A stretch of 12,416 nt of DNA from Euryarchaeota archaeon UBA58 (GTDB lineage: Archaea > Thermoplasmatota > Poseidoniia > Poseidoniales > Thalassarchaeaceae): the NCBI GenBank assembly GCA_002498525.1, contig DAHR01000013.1, positions 240,659 to 253,074 on the forward strand, given 5' to 3'. This document shows positions 6,606-12,416 of this stretch, in pieces. The notes under the pieces were generated by a model. It ran no database searches. It was not told where the DNA came from and saw only the letters and a program-made list of their open reading frames with translations. The stretch's first letter is position 1, and every line of letters begins with the position of its first letter. The position numbers and the translations under genes are program-made.

Positions 6606-7421
6606 TCAATACGATTCTTCATCGGTCGGGAAATCCCTCGCGCGAACGTCGGATATGTATTGTTTGACGGCACTGTCGATGGTGTCGCCGAGGTCTGCGT
6701 AGCGGCGTAGGAATCGTGGACTGAAATCCTTGGTTATGCCCAACATGTCGTGCAGGACGAGAACCTGTCCGTCACAATCCGCACCGGCTCCTATGCCGAT
6801 TGTTGGGACTGTCAGCGCCTCGCTGACCGAGGTTGCGAGGTCGGCGGGGATTTTCTCGAAGACGATCGAGAAGCATCCTGCGGCTTCGATGGTCTTCGCA
6901 TCTTCGAGTAATTTCTCTGCTTCGGCGTCGTCCTTGGCACGCACGCCGTAGGTCCCGAATTTGTAGATAGATTGTGGCGTCAGGCCGAGATGACCCATGA
7001 CTGGGATTCCGGCGCTGACGATGCGCTCGATTGATTCTGCGACTTCGGCGCCGCCCTCGAGTTTGACAGCGTGGCCGCCGGATTCCTTCATGATGCGGAT
7101 GGCGGAATCCAGAGCGGTTTTGGAGTCGCCCTGATAGGAGCCGAATGGCATGTCGACGACGACGAGAGCGCGGTCGACTCCATTGACCACGCATTGCGCG
7201 TGGTAGATCATCTGGTCGAGCGTAATCGGCACTGTGGTTTCGTTGCCAGCCATCACGTTCGAAGCCGAGTCGCCGACGAGGATGACATCAATGCCAGCAC
7301 CGTCGACGAGGCGGGCGAGCGAGTAGTCGTATGAAGTCAGCATGGTGATTTTCTCACCCGCTTGTTTCATCTCCTGCAGCGTGTGGGTCGTGACCTTCTT
7401 GGCTCGGCCTGCAATTGCCAT
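6606..7421 (-). CDS. panB: 3-methyl-2-oxobutanoate hydroxymethyltransferase
   Basis: PanB (ketopantoate hydroxymethyltransferase), 271 aa, adds a hydroxymethyl group from 5,10-methylene-THF (or an archaeal pterin equivalent) to 2-oxoisovalerate, the first committed step of pantothenate and CoA synthesis. Diagnostic motifs: MLTSYDYSLARLVD, VGDSASNVMAGN with the Mg-binding Asp51, VVDMPFGSYQ with Asp90, HAVKLEGG with Lys120 and Glu122, MGHLGLTPQS, the catalytic Glu189 in VFEKIP, and IGIGAGADCDGQVLV. By comparison with the E. coli enzyme, all metal and substrate residues are kept. Length is typical. A strong SD (GGAGGT) six bases upstream fixes the start. It sits 131 bases after the antiporter gene and before rfcS on the same strand, so the three could share a transcript; no functional tie between them is evident. 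No other pantothenate gene is in the window. Confidence 0.95.
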   Translation of the reverse strand: MAIAGRAKKVTTHTLQEMKQAGEKITMLTSYDYSLARLVDGAGIDVILVGDSASNVMAGNETTVPITLDQMIYHAQCVVNGVDRALVVVDMPFGSYQGDSKTALDSAIRIMKESGGHAVKLEGGAEVAESIERIVSAGIPVMGHLGLTPQSIYKFGTYGVRAKDDAEAEKLLEDAKTIEAAGCFSIVFEKIPADLATSVSEALTVPTIGIGAGADCDGQVLVLHDMLGITKDFSPRFLRRYADLGDTIDSAVKQYISDVRARDFPTDEESY

Positions 7422-7427
7422 CTCGAT

Positions 7428-7433
7428 ACCTCC
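7428..7433 (-). promoter_or_regulatory. Shine-Dalgarno site of panB
   Basis: GGAGGT on the minus strand, six bases before the panB ATG, is the best SD match among the genes in this window and decides the panB start. Confidence 0.65.
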
Positions 7434-7552
7434 GGGCTCTGCCGAGTGAGGTTGTTGGCTTGAGTGTTCTCAGTCGGCTGAGCGGATGAAATACCAATTC
7501 GACAGGGCTTGAGTAGCCTTGTTCTTCGGCGAATTCAAGGGACGGAAACCGC

Positions 7553-8992
7553 TCAGAGAGTGTCGTCTTCGTCGATGTGGAGGTCGCCTTCGAAGACGGC
7601 GACGAATTCGTGGATGTCGAGATGACCATCGTGGTTGACATCGATGTTATCGAACATCGCCATCAGATCCTCTTTTTCGAATTCGTCTCCGAGATCATCG
7701 ATGATGGTCAAGAAGCGCTTCAGAGCGGCCTCGCCCTTCTCGCGCTGGCTCAGCCTTTCCTCAGTCTCAGGAATCATCACAGCGAAGAGCATCGGCGCGA
7801 AGATGACAGTGATGATGGCGACGAGAATGATCGCTGAATTCGTTGCCTCGTCGACGAGTTCGAGGTCGAGTGCGATCAGCGAGGCGGCGATTATCAATGA
7901 CAGCCTCGCTGACAGAAGCGAACCAGCAGCAATCGATTCGCGCCAGCTGAAAGCGAAGCGGAAAATCAGCGCTGGCACGAACTTGACAGCGATGGCAGCC
8001 CCCAGAAGCAGCGGCACGAGAAGTCTCGCTTGTTCCGACGAAGCCAGTTCCCGCAGGTTGAATCCGACACCGACCAGGACGAAGAAGATTGGAATGAAGA
8101 AAGAGAATCCGAATGCCTCCAAATCACGCTCGACCCGCCGCTCAGGCGAAGTCGTAAGCAGTGAAATGATGACTCCAGCGATGAATGCACCGAGGATCAT
8201 CTCGGTGTTCAGCACCTCGGCCAGAACAATGAATCCGACCATCAGCGCAAGGCTCGCACGCAGTTTGATCTGCGCAGTCGCGTGCGACAGATCCTCGATC
8301 AGGTCCGAAATCCAGGGTAGGCTCCCGAGCACCTTACCTGTCCGGTGTAGTGCAGCGAAAACGAGGAAGAGCAAGAAGACGAGAAGCATCTCGACCTCCA
8401 AGCCACCCTCTGAAAGATAGGTCGCATACAGAGAGATCAGCAGCATGGTGACGAAATCGGCGAGCAGCGCCGTCAACAGAATCGTCTGACCGAGCCGCGT
8501 ATCACTCAGATGGCGCTCCTTCAGAACAGGCAGAACGACTCCAAGAGAGGTCGTGGAGAGAATCAGGGCCATCATCCACGCATCATCGATGAAACCCCAT
8601 CCGACGATCATGAAGGAGAGGAAAACCGAGGTCACAAGGGTGAGGCCGAAGGAGGCGGGGCCGAGGAAGATCGGGTTCTGGTAGAAGGCGAGGTCGACGC
8701 GGGCGCGGGACTCTTTTGCGATCTTGTCAAGCGCGTTGAAATCGATCTCCATCCCAGCGATGAACATCAAAAATGCAAGTCCGAAATCACGCATGAAAAG
8801 GATTACATCGCCGTCCAGCGAGACCAAATCGAGAACACTGGGTCCAAGAATCAATCCGGCGATGATCTCTCCGACGACGATCGGCAATTTCACTTTAGAA
8901 TTCCTTGACAGCAGAATCGGCACCAAGAAGGCCGCCAGCAGAACGAACATCAGAGAAATGAAGTTCTGGTCGACGATTCCTTCCGTGGCCAT
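7553..8992 (-). CDS. CPA2-type cation:proton antiporter with C-terminal EF-hand
   Basis: A 479-aa integral membrane antiporter. About 13 hydrophobic segments cover residues 12-407, with family motifs GEIIAGLILGPSVLDLV (41-57), AFLMFIAGMEIDF (73-85), LGAFIAGVIISLL (267-279) and FSFFIPIFFVLVGVGFNL (296-313), as in Kef/NapA-like (CPA2) exchangers of Na+ or K+ for H+. The core segment reads LLTALLADFVTMLL, with one acid (Asp179) rather than the double Asp of electrogenic NapA. Arg363 lies in the TM10/11 region. No RCK/KTN nucleotide-binding domain is present. Instead the cytoplasmic tail (408-479) ends in a complete helix-loop-helix EF-hand: loop DVNHDGHLDIHE at 451-462, with Asp451, Asn453, Asp455, Asp459 and Glu462 in the calcium-coordinating positions. 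Calcium control of transport is an inference. The ATG start directly precedes the first segment; no SD is obvious. It is the first gene of the antiporter-panB-rfcS series. Confidence 0.9.
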   Translation of the reverse strand: MATEGIVDQNFISLMFVLLAAFLVPILLSRNSKVKLPIVVGEIIAGLILGPSVLDLVSLDGDVILFMRDFGLAFLMFIAGMEIDFNALDKIAKESRARVDLAFYQNPIFLGPASFGLTLVTSVFLSFMIVGWGFIDDAWMMALILSTTSLGVVLPVLKERHLSDTRLGQTILLTALLADFVTMLLISLYATYLSEGGLEVEMLLVFLLFLVFAALHRTGKVLGSLPWISDLIEDLSHATAQIKLRASLALMVGFIVLAEVLNTEMILGAFIAGVIISLLTTSPERRVERDLEAFGFSFFIPIFFVLVGVGFNLRELASSEQARLLVPLLLGAAIAVKFVPALIFRFAFSWRESIAAGSLLSARLSLIIAASLIALDLELVDEATNSAIILVAIITVIFAPMLFAVMIPETEERLSQREKGEAALKRFLTIIDDLGDEFEKEDLMAMFDNIDVNHDGHLDIHEFVAVFEGDLHIDEDDTL

Positions 8993-9061
8993 TCTAATCC
9001 GACCCTGCTGAATCGCGTGTGCTTATGCAAGGCGTGTTAATGTTGTGAAGTCAGAAATGTG

Positions 9062-9105
9062 AGAATCGTCGATATCAGAGATTCCCCGAACTGCTCGACG
9101 ATTCT
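9062..9105. repeat. 11-bp inverted repeat between antiporter and FKBP genes
   Basis: AGAATCGTCGA (9062-9072) and its exact reverse complement TCGACGATTCT (9095-9105) are separated by 22 bases. It lies in the 207-base divergent region, so it could be a protein-binding operator for either gene or a stem in the FKBP leader. Eleven uninterrupted pairs are unlikely by chance in so short a region. Confidence 0.55.
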
Positions 9106-9141
9106 ACAATCCGGCGACATCGAGGTGTTTCACAGCAGACT

Positions 9142-9195
9142 GGCCTCGAGGCGAGGGTCGAGGGTTGGGTTTAGAAGTGGGCCTCGACGCGAGGG
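9142..9195. repeat. Two near-identical 16-base repeats in the FKBP leader
   Basis: GGCCTCGAGGCGAGGG (9142-9157) and GGCCTCGACGCGAGGG (9180-9195) differ at one base and are 38 bases apart, start to start. Each copy is itself a small inverted repeat (CCTCG and CGAGG around three bases). The second copy covers the purine-rich GAGGGG that would serve as the FKBP ribosome binding site. Tandem operator or RNA-binding sites are possible; neither is shown. Confidence 0.45.
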
Positions 9196-9199
9196 GGCC

Positions 9200-9688
9200 A
9201 TGACAATGGTCATCGAAGCGGACAAAATAGCGACAGTGCATTACACGGGAACTTTCCCTGAAGGCGGGGTTTTCGACAGCAGCGAGGGGCGAGACCCTCT
9301 GACATTCCTCGTCGGCCACCAGCAGATGGTTGCTGGCTTCGAGGATGAGATGCTCGGTGCTGCTGTCGGCGAGAAGCGCGAGTTCACTCTGACTCCAGAG
9401 CGCGCTTATGGCGAACGCGATGATGGTGCGGTTCAAGTCGTTCCGCGCGAGCAATTCCCAGAGGATATGGAACTTGAAGTAGGCATGGTAATGGCAGCGG
9501 AAACCGAGCAAGGTCCGCTGAAATTCAATGTCGCGGCTGTCACCGAAGAGAGCGTCACTGTGGACTTCAATCACGAGATGGCTGGCAAGACTCTACGCTT
9601 CGCAGTAGAAGTCGTCGATATCCGTGATGCTGCTCCTGAGGAACTCTCCCACGGCCACGTTCACGGCCCTGGCGGTCACCACCACTGA
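9200..9688 (+). CDS. SlyD-like FKBP-type peptidyl-prolyl cis-trans isomerase
   Basis: A 162-aa FKBP with the SlyD layout: FKBP core, inserted flap (IF) chaperone domain, and a His-rich metal-binding tail. It catalyses prolyl isomerisation and probably assists folding, in the cytoplasm since no signal peptide is seen. Core motifs: VHYTGTFPEGGVFDSS (13-28), the substrate-pocket block MVAGFEDEMLGAAVGEKREF (43-62), and PERAYGERD (66-74). The IF domain spans about 73-122, and the core closes with DFNHEMAGKTLRFAVEVVDI (122-141). The tail HGHVHGPGGHHH (151-162) has six His, as in SlyD proteins that bind Ni2+ or Zn2+. The ATG at 9200 is preferred: translation from 9059 would add 47 Arg/Ser-rich residues before the conserved start. 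GAGGGGG lies just upstream. A second Met two codons later (9206) is possible. It is followed by the PLC-like gene after 74 bases, a gap filled by two hairpins. Confidence 0.93.
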   Translation: MTMVIEADKIATVHYTGTFPEGGVFDSSEGRDPLTFLVGHQQMVAGFEDEMLGAAVGEKREFTLTPERAYGERDDGAVQVVPREQFPEDMELEVGMVMAAETEQGPLKFNVAAVTEESVTVDFNHEMAGKTLRFAVEVVDIRDAAPEELSHGHVHGPGGHHH

Positions 9689-9691
9689 GCC

Positions 9692-9727
9692 ATTTGCATG
9701 ATTCACGCGCTCTGCGTGCATGCGAAT
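9692..9727 (+). promoter_or_regulatory. Hairpin 1 between FKBP and PLC-like genes
   Basis: It starts three bases after the FKBP TGA. Outer stem ATTTGCATG (9692-9700) pairs with CATGCGAAT (9719-9727), nine pairs including one T-G. After an unpaired ATT, the inner stem CACGC (9704-9708) pairs with GCGTG (9714-9718) around loop GCTCT. It could be the FKBP transcript end or part of a structured leader for the next gene. There is no U-tract after it. Confidence 0.55.
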
Positions 9728-9729
9728 TG

Positions 9730-9767
9730 TTCATCCTCGACCGCCTTGCTGGCGGAGCGAGGATGAG
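9730..9767 (+). promoter_or_regulatory. Hairpin 2 enclosing the PLC-like start codon
   Basis: TCATCCTCG (9731-9739) pairs perfectly with CGAGGATGA (9758-9766), and CCGCC (9741-9745) with GGCGG (9751-9755) around loop TTGCT. Only A9740 opposite AG9756-9757 is unpaired. A T-G pair can be added at 9730/9767. The ATG at 9763-9765 and the purines before it (GCGAGG) are all inside the stem, so this RNA would hide the ribosome binding region. Confidence 0.65.
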
Positions 9768-10800
9768 AACCACCGCGCTCGCTCTGGCTTGCCTGATGTT
9801 CGTAGCACCGCTCGGCGGCTGCTTGGACACTCTAGGAATTGGCGGAGGCGACGGGGGCGGCTTTTTCGATGACGAACCGGAGCCGTTGCGGATTAACCAT
9901 ATTCAGGTCAAGGGAACCCATAATTCGTACCACATCAAGCCATTCGGACCGACTGTGCGGGCTTATGATTACACCCACGAGCCCCTCGATGTGCAGGCTC
10001 GGGAACAGGGCGTTCGACAATTCGAAATCGACGTTTGGTGGGACCCTCGGGGCGAACTGTACGTCTACCACAACCAATACGATGTGCGAAGCAATTGCGT
10101 GACCTTCGAGGACTGCTTGACAACACTTCTTGGATGGTCAGAGGAGAATCCGACCCACGTACCGCTGATGATCTGGGTCGAGCCGAAAGAATGGGTCCAG
10201 ACGGGCACTGACCTACCGACCGTCATCCAATTGCAGGACATGCTCGGCAAGATCGAGGAGGAGATCGGTCAATTCTGGCCGCGCCAGAAGACCATCACTC
10301 CCGATGATGTTCGGGGGCAAGCTGACAATCTGTCGGCAGCGGTGACGGAGGATGGCTGGCCGCTGCTCGAGGAATCTCGTGGCAAGGCGATTTTCATTCT
10401 CCTCGCCGGCGGTGAAGTTCGCGACGATTATCTCGAGACTTTTCCTGGCTTGGATGGCTCATTGATGTTCACGATGTCCCAAGAAGGCACACCGACTTCT
10501 GCAATTTTCTCCAACACCGACCCCGTGGGCAATGGTGATGATATCCAGCGGCTCGTCGAGGTGGGCTACATCGTTCGCACGCGAGCCGACGATACCGAGA
10601 GTGGTGAGGCTGACAATAACGACACTGCGCGCTTCATGGCGGCGGTTTCGGTCGGCGCGCAGTCGATCTCGACGGATTATCCAGCGAAGGTCGATGGCAT
10701 CGATTATTGGATCGAGATCCCCAACGGCACGCCAGTCGCCTGCAACCCGCTGACCGCACCGATCTGGTGCACTTCCGAGGACATCGAGTCACTAGGGTAG
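9763..10800 (+). CDS. Lipoprotein resembling Ca2+-dependent phosphoinositide phospholipase C
   Basis: A 345-aa exported lipoprotein. Signal peptide MRTTALALACLMFVAPLGGC has a lipobox with Cys20, followed by a Gly/Asp linker. The catalytic part resembles the Ca2+-dependent PI-PLC family first described from Streptomyces (PI-PLC-C1). KGTHNSYH holds the first catalytic His (53); DYTHEPLDVQAREQGVRQFEID (69-90) ends in the acidic metal ligands Glu88 and Asp90; and YVYHN holds the second His (103). These give the His pair and Ca2+ ligands of the PLC-type TIM barrel. The C-terminal region keeps RTRADDTE and SISTDYPAK, typical late-barrel strands. The likely reaction is cleavage of a phosphodiester in a phosphoinositide-like lipid outside the cell; the true substrate is unknown. 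The ATG at 9763 starts a clean signal peptide; a TTG at 9694 would add 23 residues and spoil it. It follows the FKBP gene and converges with the next minus-strand gene, with a weak 4-bp stem (AGGG/CCCT) across the two stop codons. Confidence 0.85.
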   Translation: MRTTALALACLMFVAPLGGCLDTLGIGGGDGGGFFDDEPEPLRINHIQVKGTHNSYHIKPFGPTVRAYDYTHEPLDVQAREQGVRQFEIDVWWDPRGELYVYHNQYDVRSNCVTFEDCLTTLLGWSEENPTHVPLMIWVEPKEWVQTGTDLPTVIQLQDMLGKIEEEIGQFWPRQKTITPDDVRGQADNLSAAVTEDGWPLLEESRGKAIFILLAGGEVRDDYLETFPGLDGSLMFTMSQEGTPTSAIFSNTDPVGNGDDIQRLVEVGYIVRTRADDTESGEADNNDTARFMAAVSVGAQSISTDYPAKVDGIDYWIEIPNGTPVACNPLTAPIWCTSEDIESLG

Positions 10801-10807
10801 ATTGCCC

Positions 10808-11395
10808 TCAACGATTGTCAAACCACGCGGTGATATGCTCACCCAGTCCATACGCCGTAGGATGCAGACCGATTCCACCAGCGGATGCGATCCACATCCC
10901 GTAATTCCATTCAGATGGAAAGAATACCCCCCAGTTGAAGACGCCAAGGAGATACCATATGCCAAAGAAGTAGAGGTGGAATTTGCTCGCCTTCATGCCG
11001 AATTCCTCATCTCCTTGTCGGGATTTGTACCACGTGGCTACGAAGGTTGCCACAAAAACCACCGGTAGCAGAGGATAAATCAGCCAGGAGATGACATCGA
11101 GAGGATTTAGTCCCCATTCGGAGTACACAGGGAGAACATCTGTGAATACCCAAAGCACATCGGAGAAGGAGTACCATAATGCCTGAAACCCAGAACCACG
11201 CCTGCCCCAAGGAGAAAAAAGTCCGAATAACAGCCCGCCAGAAGAGATGGCCAAGATGGTGTTAATGTTCATTCCCTCGCCAGAGCCAATCGTCGTTGCT
11301 GCGGCCTCTGTGGCTTGAGTCGTTTCGGGCTTAATCTCGGGTTCCGGCTCGTCCCCAGAGGTTGCTTCCCACCAACCCCTCTCCTCCTCTTCCAT
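10808..11395 (-). CDS. Multi-span membrane protein, unknown
   Basis: A 195-aa protein I do not recognise. The first 40 residues are acidic and polar (MEEEERGWWEATSGDEPEPE), followed by hydrophobic segments at about 43-61, 72-91, 98-122, 140-159 and possibly 166-184, so four or five spans. Tryptophan and aromatic residues are frequent (LWVFTDVL, FHLYFFGIWYLLGVFNWGVFF). A positively charged stretch, KSRQGDEEFGMKASK, lies in the loop between spans 3 and 4. No catalytic motif is visible. The start is uncertain: an in-frame ATG at 11428 would add 11 residues and lies one base after a GGAG, too close for a normal SD; I prefer 11395 because the polar MEEEERGWW start looks natural. It lies 62 bases after the RidA-family gene on the same strand and may be cotranscribed with it. 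Its stop lies 7 bases from the stop of the convergent PLC-like gene. Confidence 0.75.
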   Translation of the reverse strand: MEEEERGWWEATSGDEPEPEIKPETTQATEAAATTIGSGEGMNINTILAISSGGLLFGLFSPWGRRGSGFQALWYSFSDVLWVFTDVLPVYSEWGLNPLDVISWLIYPLLPVVFVATFVATWYKSRQGDEEFGMKASKFHLYFFGIWYLLGVFNWGVFFPSEWNYGMWIASAGGIGLHPTAYGLGEHITAWFDNR

Positions 11396-11457
11396 ATAGT
11401 TGGGTTGAGGGGAATGACCTTCAATCATACTCCGGCATCGAGAGGCGAGAGCGGAAT

Positions 11458-12144
11458 TCAGAGCTTGGCGACGACTTTCATCTCGACGGCGATCGCCGTC
11501 GGCAAGGCGCTTACAGCCACAGTCGTGCGCGAGCACAGAATCTCTCCGAAATACTCAGCATAGACCTCGTTGTAGCCGGCAAAATCACGGTCCATGTCAA
11601 TGAGGAAGGTCAGGCAGTCGACGACATCCTCAAGCGAGGAGCCGAGGTCTTCTAGGATGATTTTGATGTTCTCGATGACCGCGCGCGTCTGCGCGCGGAC
11701 ATCGTAATCGAGCGGAATCCCATCAGCATCCTTGATCGGGCCACCGGGAATCTCATCGGTTCCAGCTTGACGTGGGCCGATTCCACTGATGAAAAGCAGG
11801 TTTCCAACCCGATGCGCATGTGGGTAAGCACCGACCGCAGCGGGCGCATTCTCGGAGAATAGCGGACCATCGTTACTGGTGAGGTTGCGAGCGACCTTCG
11901 ACCCAACCACGCCACCCACGATTCCACCTACCGGTCCGCCGACGGCGAAGCCGGCAGCGACTCCTGCGGCGCGGCCGGCTGAGCCGACCATGGATTTTCC
12001 ATAATGATCGTAGAGTCTCTCGACGAAATGATCCGGTGCCTCCATTATGCCCTCGATCATTTCGATTCGACGCATCAAATCAGGATGATCTTCTGCACTC
12101 GATTCATCCTCGGCAGCCTCACTGTCCGTCGATTCGTCAGTCAT
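11458..12144 (-). CDS. RidA/YjgF-family protein fused to a glycine-zipper segment
   Basis: A 228-aa protein in three parts. Residues 1-50 are acidic and probably disordered to helical (MTDESTDSEAAEDESS, then RRIEMIEGIMEAPDHFVERL). Residues 53-82 form a glycine zipper (GSAGRAAGVAAGFAVGGPVGG, then IVGGVVGS), which commonly inserts in or associates with membranes. Residues 97-228 are a complete Rid domain closest to 2-aminomuconate deaminase-like members: APAAVGAYPHAHRVGNLLFISGIGPR, DVRAQTRAVIENIKIILE, GYNEVYAEYF, and SRTTVAVSALP. Arg206 and Glu221, matching the imine/enamine-hydrolysing Arg and Glu of RidA, and Tyr107 are present. Reaction by family: hydrolysis of reactive enamines/imines or deamination of an aminomuconate-like substrate. 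Rid proteins are normally about 125-140 aa and soluble, so the N-terminal 95 residues are unusual. The ATG at 12144 overlaps the stop of the upstream gene as ATGA, implying translational coupling. Longer in-frame starts would run through that gene in the wrong frame. Confidence 0.88.
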   Translation of the reverse strand: MTDESTDSEAAEDESSAEDHPDLMRRIEMIEGIMEAPDHFVERLYDHYGKSMVGSAGRAAGVAAGFAVGGPVGGIVGGVVGSKVARNLTSNDGPLFSENAPAAVGAYPHAHRVGNLLFISGIGPRQAGTDEIPGGPIKDADGIPLDYDVRAQTRAVIENIKIILEDLGSSLEDVVDCLTFLIDMDRDFAGYNEVYAEYFGEILCSRTTVAVSALPTAIAVEMKVVAKL

Positions 12145-12416
12145 TCGAGCATCCCCTTGTCGAGTACGTCGCGGTCTCCTCGATAATACTCCACATCGTC
12201 CTCGTCGAACTCCTTGTCGCCGAACGAACCCGCCGTCGGCGTCAGCGTGATGACCGCTCCGCCCGCACCGTGCAGCGCTTCGTAGGCCAGCACCTCTCCG
12301 GAGTAATTGTTGTGCTGGCCCATCGTCGCCGCCATCCACCAGGCCGGTTTGTAGGCGACGACCTTGTTGACGCGCATCTGGCCGTGGATGTCGCGGCTCA
12401 GTTGGCTGATGTCCTC
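12141..12416 (-). CDS. C-terminal end of an unrecognised protein, partial
   Basis: The last 91 codons and stop of a gene whose start lies beyond the window. The frame is open to the window end and reads DISQLSRDIHGQMRVNKVV, then AYKPAWWMAATMGQHNN, then EVLAYEALHGAGGAVITLTP, and ends in a very acidic tail (GDKEFDEDDVEYYRGDRDVLD). It looks like the end of a soluble globular domain; no membrane span is seen. I cannot assign a family. Its TGA overlaps the ATG of the RidA-family gene by four bases (ATGA), so the two proteins are probably made together and may act in one pathway. If the Rid domain really is aminomuconate deaminase-like, an enzyme of aromatic or tryptophan catabolism would be a natural partner, but this fragment shows nothing that proves it. 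Confidence 0.7.
   Translation of the reverse strand, partial: EDISQLSRDIHGQMRVNKVVAYKPAWWMAATMGQHNNYSGEVLAYEALHGAGGAVITLTPTAGSFGDKEFDEDDVEYYRGDRDVLDKGMLE

Noticed and set aside
6532..6609. Longer rfcS start adding 26 residues
   Set aside because: The extension is low in complexity, overlaps the end of panB, and the ATG at 6531 has an SD and sits at the conserved N-terminus.
7457..7514. GGCTTGAGT occurring twice in the antiporter-panB gap
   Set aside because: A nine-base repeat 49 bases apart with no further similarity; too short to separate from chance.
7635..8420. Plus-strand frame of 261 codons opposite the antiporter
   Set aside because: It is antisense to clear CPA2 motifs and has a low-complexity Ser/Arg/Lys composition, so it is a shadow frame.
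9059..9199. Longer FKBP start adding 47 residues
   Set aside because: The added residues are Arg/Ser-rich, unlike any FKBP, and cross the inverted and direct repeats of the leader.
12145..12339. Longer start for the Rid-fusion protein
   Set aside because: The extra Arg/Gly-rich residues come from reading the upstream gene in the wrong frame; the ATGA overlap gives the natural start.

Overview
The window comes from an archaeal chromosome, most likely a planktonic marine euryarchaeon of the Poseidoniales (Marine Group II) type. The direct evidence is archaeal: a GatD amidotransferase subunit, a replication factor C small subunit, and an elongator tRNA-Met gene interrupted at position 37/38 by an intron with a bulge-helix-bulge splice site and carrying an encoded CCA. 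Two lipobox-bearing lipoproteins, several acidic membrane proteins of no known family and moderate GC fit Marine Group II. That assignment is an inference; no marker tree was possible.

Layout. 1-914 (minus): 5' part of a biotin-dependent carboxyltransferase, cut by the window edge. 998-2344 (minus): gatD. 2549-3562 (plus): a His/acid-rich secreted lipoprotein. 3606-3759 (minus): intron-containing tRNA-Met. 3882-4535 and 4665-5555 (plus): two unrecognised membrane proteins. 5575-8992 (minus): rfcS, panB and a CPA2-type antiporter ending in an EF-hand. 9200-10800 (plus): a SlyD-like FKBP with a His-rich tail, then a lipoprotein resembling Ca2+-dependent phosphoinositide phospholipase C. 10808-12416 (minus): an unknown multi-spanning protein, a RidA-family protein fused to a glycine-zipper segment, and the 3' end of an unrecognised gene overlapping it by four bases.

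How the genes work together. The window mixes housekeeping genes (amidation of Glu-tRNA(Gln), clamp loading, pantothenate/CoA synthesis, acyl-CoA carboxylation, tRNA-Met) with cell-surface and membrane genes. A possible calcium theme links three of them by sequence: the EF-hand on the antiporter, the Ca2+-dependent PLC-like active site, and a thrombospondin-3-like Asp/Gly loop in the protein at 3882-4535. This link is inferred only.

Non-coding structure. No stretch above 300 bases lacks a gene. The most striking non-coding signal is a pair of back-to-back hairpins filling the 74 bases between the FKBP and PLC-like genes; the second encloses the PLC start codon in a 14-bp stem. The leader upstream of FKBP also holds an 11-bp inverted repeat and two near-identical 16-base repeats. 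Several genes have short inverted repeats at or just after their stop codons. No CRISPR array, rRNA gene or insertion sequence was seen.
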